A stretch of 64,000 bases of DNA from Nostocoides_A vanveenii (lineage in GTDB: Bacteria > Actinomycetota > Actinomycetes > Actinomycetales > Dermatophilaceae): contig NZ_BAAAPN010000003.1 of NCBI RefSeq assembly GCF_039531165.1, positions 124,001 through 188,000 of the forward strand, in the 5' to 3' direction. The position numbers and the translations under genes are program-made. The notes beneath the pieces were generated by a model, which did no database searches, had not been told where the DNA came from, and was given only the letters and a program-made list of their open reading frames with translations. Positions within the stretch are counted from its first letter, which is position 1, and the number at the start of each line of letters is the position of its first letter. Below, in pieces: positions 60,896 to 64,000 of this stretch.

Positions 60896-60915
60896 ATACC
60901 CATGGGGGGTATATT
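60896..60915 (+). promoter_or_regulatory. CsoR-like copper operator over a -10 box
   Basis: ATACCC-N5-GGGTAT (60896-60912) matches the usual CsoR repressor palindrome, and TATATT (60910-60915) overlaps its right arm as a -10 box. Copper binding would free the promoter. No csoR gene is in the window. Confidence 0.6.
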
Positions 60916-60956
60916 GGCGAGAAGGCAATCGGAGTCCATCCAAGGAGCTAGGACGC

Positions 60957-61676
60957 ATGTCGACCAACACAGACGACCTCGGCCGACTCACCTTCAGGTG
61001 CTGCGTGAGCACGGGCGGGGCCGATGACCAGGTCCAGGATGTCGCCGTTCGGCGGGCGGCTGCGCCCTCGCCAAGATCCGCCTCCCCAGGCAAGGCGAGG
61101 CCGACTGCGTCGGCGACGAAGCGCGCCCAGGTCGTAGCCGGGGCGACCCTTGTCGGTGCGGCGCTTGCCCTGGCCGCGTGCTCCACCGGCTCCGAGCATG
61201 CTTCGCAGCACAGCTCAGCAATGACCAGTGGCCACGGCGGGATGGAACATCCCGCCGACGGCGGCCCCGTGCCGGCCGGGATGAAGCGTGCCGCCGACCC
61301 CGCGTACCCCAGGGGGTCCACTGTGGTGCTGACGGCCGATCATGTGGACGGGATGGCTGGCGCGACCGCGACGATCGTCGGTGCCTACGACACCTACACC
61401 TACGCCGTCGACTACACCCCGACCGATGGCGCAGATCCCGTCAAGGACCACCGCTGGGTCGTCCAGGAGGAGATGAAGGACGCCGGCGCTCAGCGCTTGC
61501 CGGACGGCGCCGAGGTCACCTTGCTCGCAGATCACATGCCGGGTATGAAGGGCGCGAAGGCCACAGTCGTCTCCTCCACCGACGAGACCGTCTGCGTCGT
61601 CGACTACAAAGCTCACGGAATGACGATGACCAACCACAAGTGGGTCACCGAGAGCGAGATCACGCCCCAGCCCTGA
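60957..61676 (+). CDS. YdhK-like (DUF1541) lipoprotein with an atypical N-terminal extension
   Basis: A 239-residue product. From about residue 60 it is a YdhK/DUF1541 protein: a lipoprotein signal (VVAGATLVGAALALAACSTG), a His/Met-rich linker (HASQHSSAMTSGHGGMEH) and two repeats (GSTVVLTADHVDGMAGATATIVGAYD; GAEVTLLADHMPGMKGAKATVV). The first 55 residues match nothing and place the signal peptide internally. The ATG has AAGGAG and a copper-type promoter upstream, so the start may come from a deleted copper gene fused in frame. Confidence 0.75.
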   Translation: MSTNTDDLGRLTFRCCVSTGGADDQVQDVAVRRAAAPSPRSASPGKARPTASATKRAQVVAGATLVGAALALAACSTGSEHASQHSSAMTSGHGGMEHPADGGPVPAGMKRAADPAYPRGSTVVLTADHVDGMAGATATIVGAYDTYTYAVDYTPTDGADPVKDHRWVVQEEMKDAGAQRLPDGAEVTLLADHMPGMKGAKATVVSSTDETVCVVDYKAHGMTMTNHKWVTESEITPQP

Positions 61677-61832
61677 ACGCTTCGTCCCTCCCCTCCCAGT
61701 CCTCCCGGCGCGCCGAGCCGAGCGGCGCGACATCGCGCCCTCCCGTCCGCGTGATCTCTGCGGGCTCCCCTTTCAATGCACCGGTGACTGCCATCCCTCG
61801 ATCTCACGCACTTCCTCACTCCATCGCGACGT

Positions 61833-62069
61833 TCAGCTCGCGCAGGAGGGTCGAGATCCGTTCCTCGCCTCGCCCCAGTTCATGGCCGCCACCTCGTCGC
61901 CTAGAGTAAGGATCGGAAGAGTGAGCCGGTCTCGCGTGGCGGCGTAGTCGGCGTAGGCCGTCGGCCCCGGGTCGAGGTCGGCGGCGACGGCAGCGCGACG
62001 GTCCGACAGGCCGCAACCTCGGGGGTCGTAGCGCACGTAGCGATAGCGCCGCCCCAACCCGACCAGCAT
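61833..62069 (-). pseudogene. Alpha/beta-hydrolase fragment
   Basis: The stretch RYRYVRYDPRGCGLSDRR is the strand-5 region of hydrolases in the hydrolase-LuxR family, like the gene at 63193. Nothing before or after it fits; the rest reads as unrelated sequence (ILTLGDEVAAMNWG could be another piece of the same domain). The remaining bases 61677-61832 show no gene. Confidence 0.4.
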
Positions 62070-62110
62070 TCGACGGCCACCCGCGGCGCGCGGGAGGCTG
62101 CATGGCTAGG

Positions 62111-62707
62111 TCAGGATCCCGTTTCAGCTACCTGCGGCAGAACGCGAACGAAAGCGAGAAGGTCCTCCTCGAACGCCGCCGCGATCTCGGGGTCGACCCG
62201 GGCACCCAGCGCGTCGAGAACGGTCGCGAAGAACAGGCGTACGCCCACGGCATACACGACCTCGGCAATCTCCGAGTCCACCAGGTCGAGGGCTCGCAAG
62301 TCGTCGACATCCCCCTGCTCTACGGACGCGGGAGCAGTCGCGACCTTGGCCGCAAATCGGTACACAGCGGCGTCCACGGGCGTGAGCTGTCCACCGCCGG
62401 GATCCGTTGCGAGCTCTCGAAGTGTCGGCTCGTCGCGGCAGGCGTCGATGAGCAACTTCGCGTGGGCAGCTGTGCAATACGCCGAGCCACGTGCCCGAGC
62501 GGAAGCGATGGTGACCAGCTCGAATCGGCGCCGCTCCATGGTCGTTCGCACCGCCGATGCGAGCGCGATCCACGCAGTGGCGACGTCGGGCCGCGCGGCG
62601 AAGCAGCCGGTGTAGTCGGGCACGAAGCCCCAGGCATCACGTTGGCTGTCGACGTACGCCGCGAAAGCGGCTTCGCTGTCCCGTGTCGGACGCGTTGAAA
62701 TGAACAC
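62111..62707 (-). CDS. Carboxymuconolactone decarboxylase/AhpD-like protein
   Basis: A 198-residue protein of the peroxidase-related branch: RRFELVTIASARARGSAYCTAAHAKLL holds the YCxxAH motif, one Cys instead of the AhpD CxxC pair, so proton-relay chemistry is reduced to a single thiol. GTG 62707 gives the best N-terminus. Lies 14 bases after the DsrE gene on the same strand and may act with it in thiol metabolism. Confidence 0.85.
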   Translation of the reverse strand: MFISTRPTRDSEAAFAAYVDSQRDAWGFVPDYTGCFAARPDVATAWIALASAVRTTMERRRFELVTIASARARGSAYCTAAHAKLLIDACRDEPTLRELATDPGGGQLTPVDAAVYRFAAKVATAPASVEQGDVDDLRALDLVDSEIAEVVYAVGVRLFFATVLDALGARVDPEIAAAFEEDLLAFVRVLPQVAETGS

Positions 62708-62721
62708 GACAATCTGCCGAC

Positions 62722-63084
62722 TCAGTAGCTGAACGTCGTCGCGGCGTCGTCGCCGATCCACTCCCACAACTGGACCGAGCCCGCCTTGCGCACATTGGGC
62801 GCGAAGGCGTCCGCGTCCATGGCCTTGGCGTCCACGCAGACACCGCAGGCGATCGACTCACCACCGGCTGCGGCATACCGCTCGACGAGTTGGGCGAGGG
62901 GAGGACAACCCTCGCAGGCGACTGCGCGCGCCACGCCCGGGATGGCGAGCCGGACTGCCTCCTTGGTGAGGAACATCATCGTCTCCCGCCCCGACTCGGC
63001 CGCCCCGACGGCGACGAGGAAGGCGACAGTGACCTTCTCCGGGTCCTCGAGGCCGGTGCACAGACTGATGGCTGCCTTGCTCAT
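62722..63084 (-). CDS. DsrE-family sulfur-relay-like protein
   Basis: A 120-residue DsrE/F-like protein: MSKAAISLCTGLEDPEKVTVAFLVAVGAAESGRE with Cys9, CEGCPPLAQLVERYAAAGGESIACGVCVDAKAM with four more Cys. The Cys-rich C-terminal half is that of actinobacterial DsrE-like proteins, which bind or transfer sulfane sulfur. Start ATG 63084. Operon with the AhpD-like gene. Confidence 0.88.
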   Translation of the reverse strand: MSKAAISLCTGLEDPEKVTVAFLVAVGAAESGRETMMFLTKEAVRLAIPGVARAVACEGCPPLAQLVERYAAAGGESIACGVCVDAKAMDADAFAPNVRKAGSVQLWEWIGDDAATTFSY

Positions 63085-63192
63085 GGTCTTCCCCTAATGG
63101 GTCCCCGCTCCGGCCGGGTTGCCGGTCACCTCATCGAGAGTAGAAATCGGCACGCGCGGGCGGAAGCGCGCCGCTACCCAATGCGATGCGGA

Positions 63193-64000
63193 TCAGGAGG
63201 GCGACTGTGTCGGAGCGCCGCCAGATGTGCGGGCGCCGAGAACCCGTGCGACGGCGCCAGCGCGGGCGGACGGACCGGCCAGGCCGAGTTTGCCGTAGAT
63301 GCGTTGCAGGTGGCGCTCGATGGTCCGGACGCTGAGGTTGAGCGCGGCGGCGACGGCTTGGTTGTCGAGACCTTGTGCGACTCCGGCGAGGACCTCGCGC
63401 TCACGCTGCGTCAGCGTCTCGATCCCCACGGCCCCAACGGTTTCCAGCCGATCCTCGGCGAGGAAGGCGGTGATCTCCCGGACGAAGATCGGCCAAGCCG
63501 GCTCGTCCTGGAGGAGGATGTGATTGCGACTGTCGAGCGGCACGAGGCGGGCGTTGGGGATGGTGGCGGCGAGTGTGCGGCCGTGGGCGCAGTCATTCAT
63601 CCGCTCCTCCCGTGAGTGGATGACGAGCGTCGGCAGGGCGAGGTCGGGGAGGACGCCGGTGGCGTCCGCCTTGCCTCGCTCCACACGGGATTCGTATGCC
63701 GTTCTCGCGGAGGTCGATCGCTGGTGCAACTCGTCGAGCCAGGCCATCTGCTCCTCGGTCGCGCCCGGGATCATCATCGAGGTGAAGACGCGCCGGAAGA
63801 GCGGATCCTGGCGATCCCACCCGGCCCGGATCATCGCCTAGAAGGCATCCTCGAGGGCCCGGTCGTCGTCGGTGACGTGCTGTGACGCCGCGGCATAGGT
63901 GCTCGCGCAGACGAGTCTGGTCACCCGCTCGGGGTGGCGGTGAGCGTAATGGAGGGCGACCGGACCGCCCTGCGCCATCGCCATGAGCGCAAACCGGCCG
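63193..64000 (-). pseudogene. Alpha/beta-hydrolase-LuxR fusion regulator, interrupted by TAG, cut at right edge
   Basis: C-terminal LuxR helix-turn-helix (IETLTQREREVLAGVAQGLDNQAVAAALNLSVRTIERHL) preceded by an alpha/beta-hydrolase domain (FALMAMAQGGPVALHYAHRHPERVTRLV; LVIHSREERMNDCAHGR). The frame is open from the right edge except for TAG at 63838-63840, between DRALEDAF and AMIRAGWDRQ, where relatives have a hydrophobic residue. The nucleophile motif reads AQGGP. The 5' part lies outside the window. An ATG right after the stop could restart a shortened protein with the helix-turn-helix. Confidence 0.8.

Larger units (their letters stand above)
1..64000. repeat. Dispersed GTATGCC/GGCATAC motif
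   Basis: By eye I find roughly 80 copies of GTATGC or GCATAC, most extended to GTATGCC/GGCATAC and often to CGTATGCCG, spread over the whole window and in about equal numbers on each strand. Base composition alone would give about 18 for the hexamer. Copies lie mainly inside genes (coding Ala-Tyr or Tyr-Ala) and at some start codons (7489, 25983, 45146). Confidence 0.7.

Noticed and set aside
1..64000. Insertion sequences, prophage, integrase or restriction-modification system
   Set aside because: No transposase, integrase, phage structural gene, methyltransferase of the restriction type or defence ATPase was recognised.

Overview
The window is high-GC DNA (roughly 70% G+C by eye) with dense, often overlapping genes, many GTG starts and several start codons lying 6-8 bases after a TANNNT box, as in leaderless transcripts. 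The gene content (roadblock/LC7 protein, MauE-like protein, DUF2871, an actinobacterial HSP90-family gene, YCII plus ECF sigma factor) points to an actinomycete, probably of the order Micrococcales. The family cannot be fixed from the sequence. A striking background feature is the motif GTATGCC/GGCATAC, far more frequent than base composition predicts.

Layout. 1-2.3 kb: selenocysteine locus (selA running off the left edge, tRNA-Sec, selD). 2.3-4.7 kb: a roadblock gene pair and a wrecked HSP90-family gene. 4.7-10.5 kb: a NarL-type two-component system, a small ATP-grasp protein, and a membrane protein with a GT2-GtrA glycosyltransferase. 10.5-18.3 kb: glycogen phosphorylase, a sugar 2-epimerase, mannose-1-phosphate guanylyltransferase, DUF808 and tryptophanase. 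18.4-24.7 kb: a winged-helix AlkZ-like protein with a MauE-thioredoxin-like fusion, then an operon of DUF2871, a DHA2 exporter, a sensor kinase and a regulator. 24.7-33.2 kb: small regulators, VOC proteins, an oxidoreductase, an ABC-F ATPase and a BNR-repeat protein. 33.3-40.2 kb: a GntP permease and a fructan/sucrose locus (GH32, ABC transporter, LacI) in which every transport gene carries a lesion. 40.3-47.8 kb: sulfurtransferase-SufE, a NagA-like deacetylase, an RNA methyltransferase, a CcdA/thioredoxin thiol-redox pair beside an OmpR two-component system, and a PIN toxin-antitoxin pair. 47.8-64 kb: accessory DNA with many decaying genes (EamA exporter, ECF sigma factor split by an inversion, ABC-2 permease and PIN remnants, DUF4037, hydrolase fragments) between intact genes such as pobA, a type-B carboxylesterase, an HTTM cassette, a copper-type promoter and a DsrE protein.

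The main theme is gene decay. About fifteen genes carry frameshifts, in-frame stops, deletions or an inversion. Three in-frame stops are TAG within a CTAG tetranucleotide and one is TGA. Most frameshifts are single-base gains. Either this strain is losing accessory functions or part of the signal is base-calling error; raw reads would decide. I found no CRISPR array, no insertion sequence, no rRNA and no convincing novel defence system. The candidates that most deserve follow-up are the over-represented heptamer, the stop codons at conserved Tyr/Cys positions next to the selenocysteine genes, the decaying fructan locus and the HTTM cassette.
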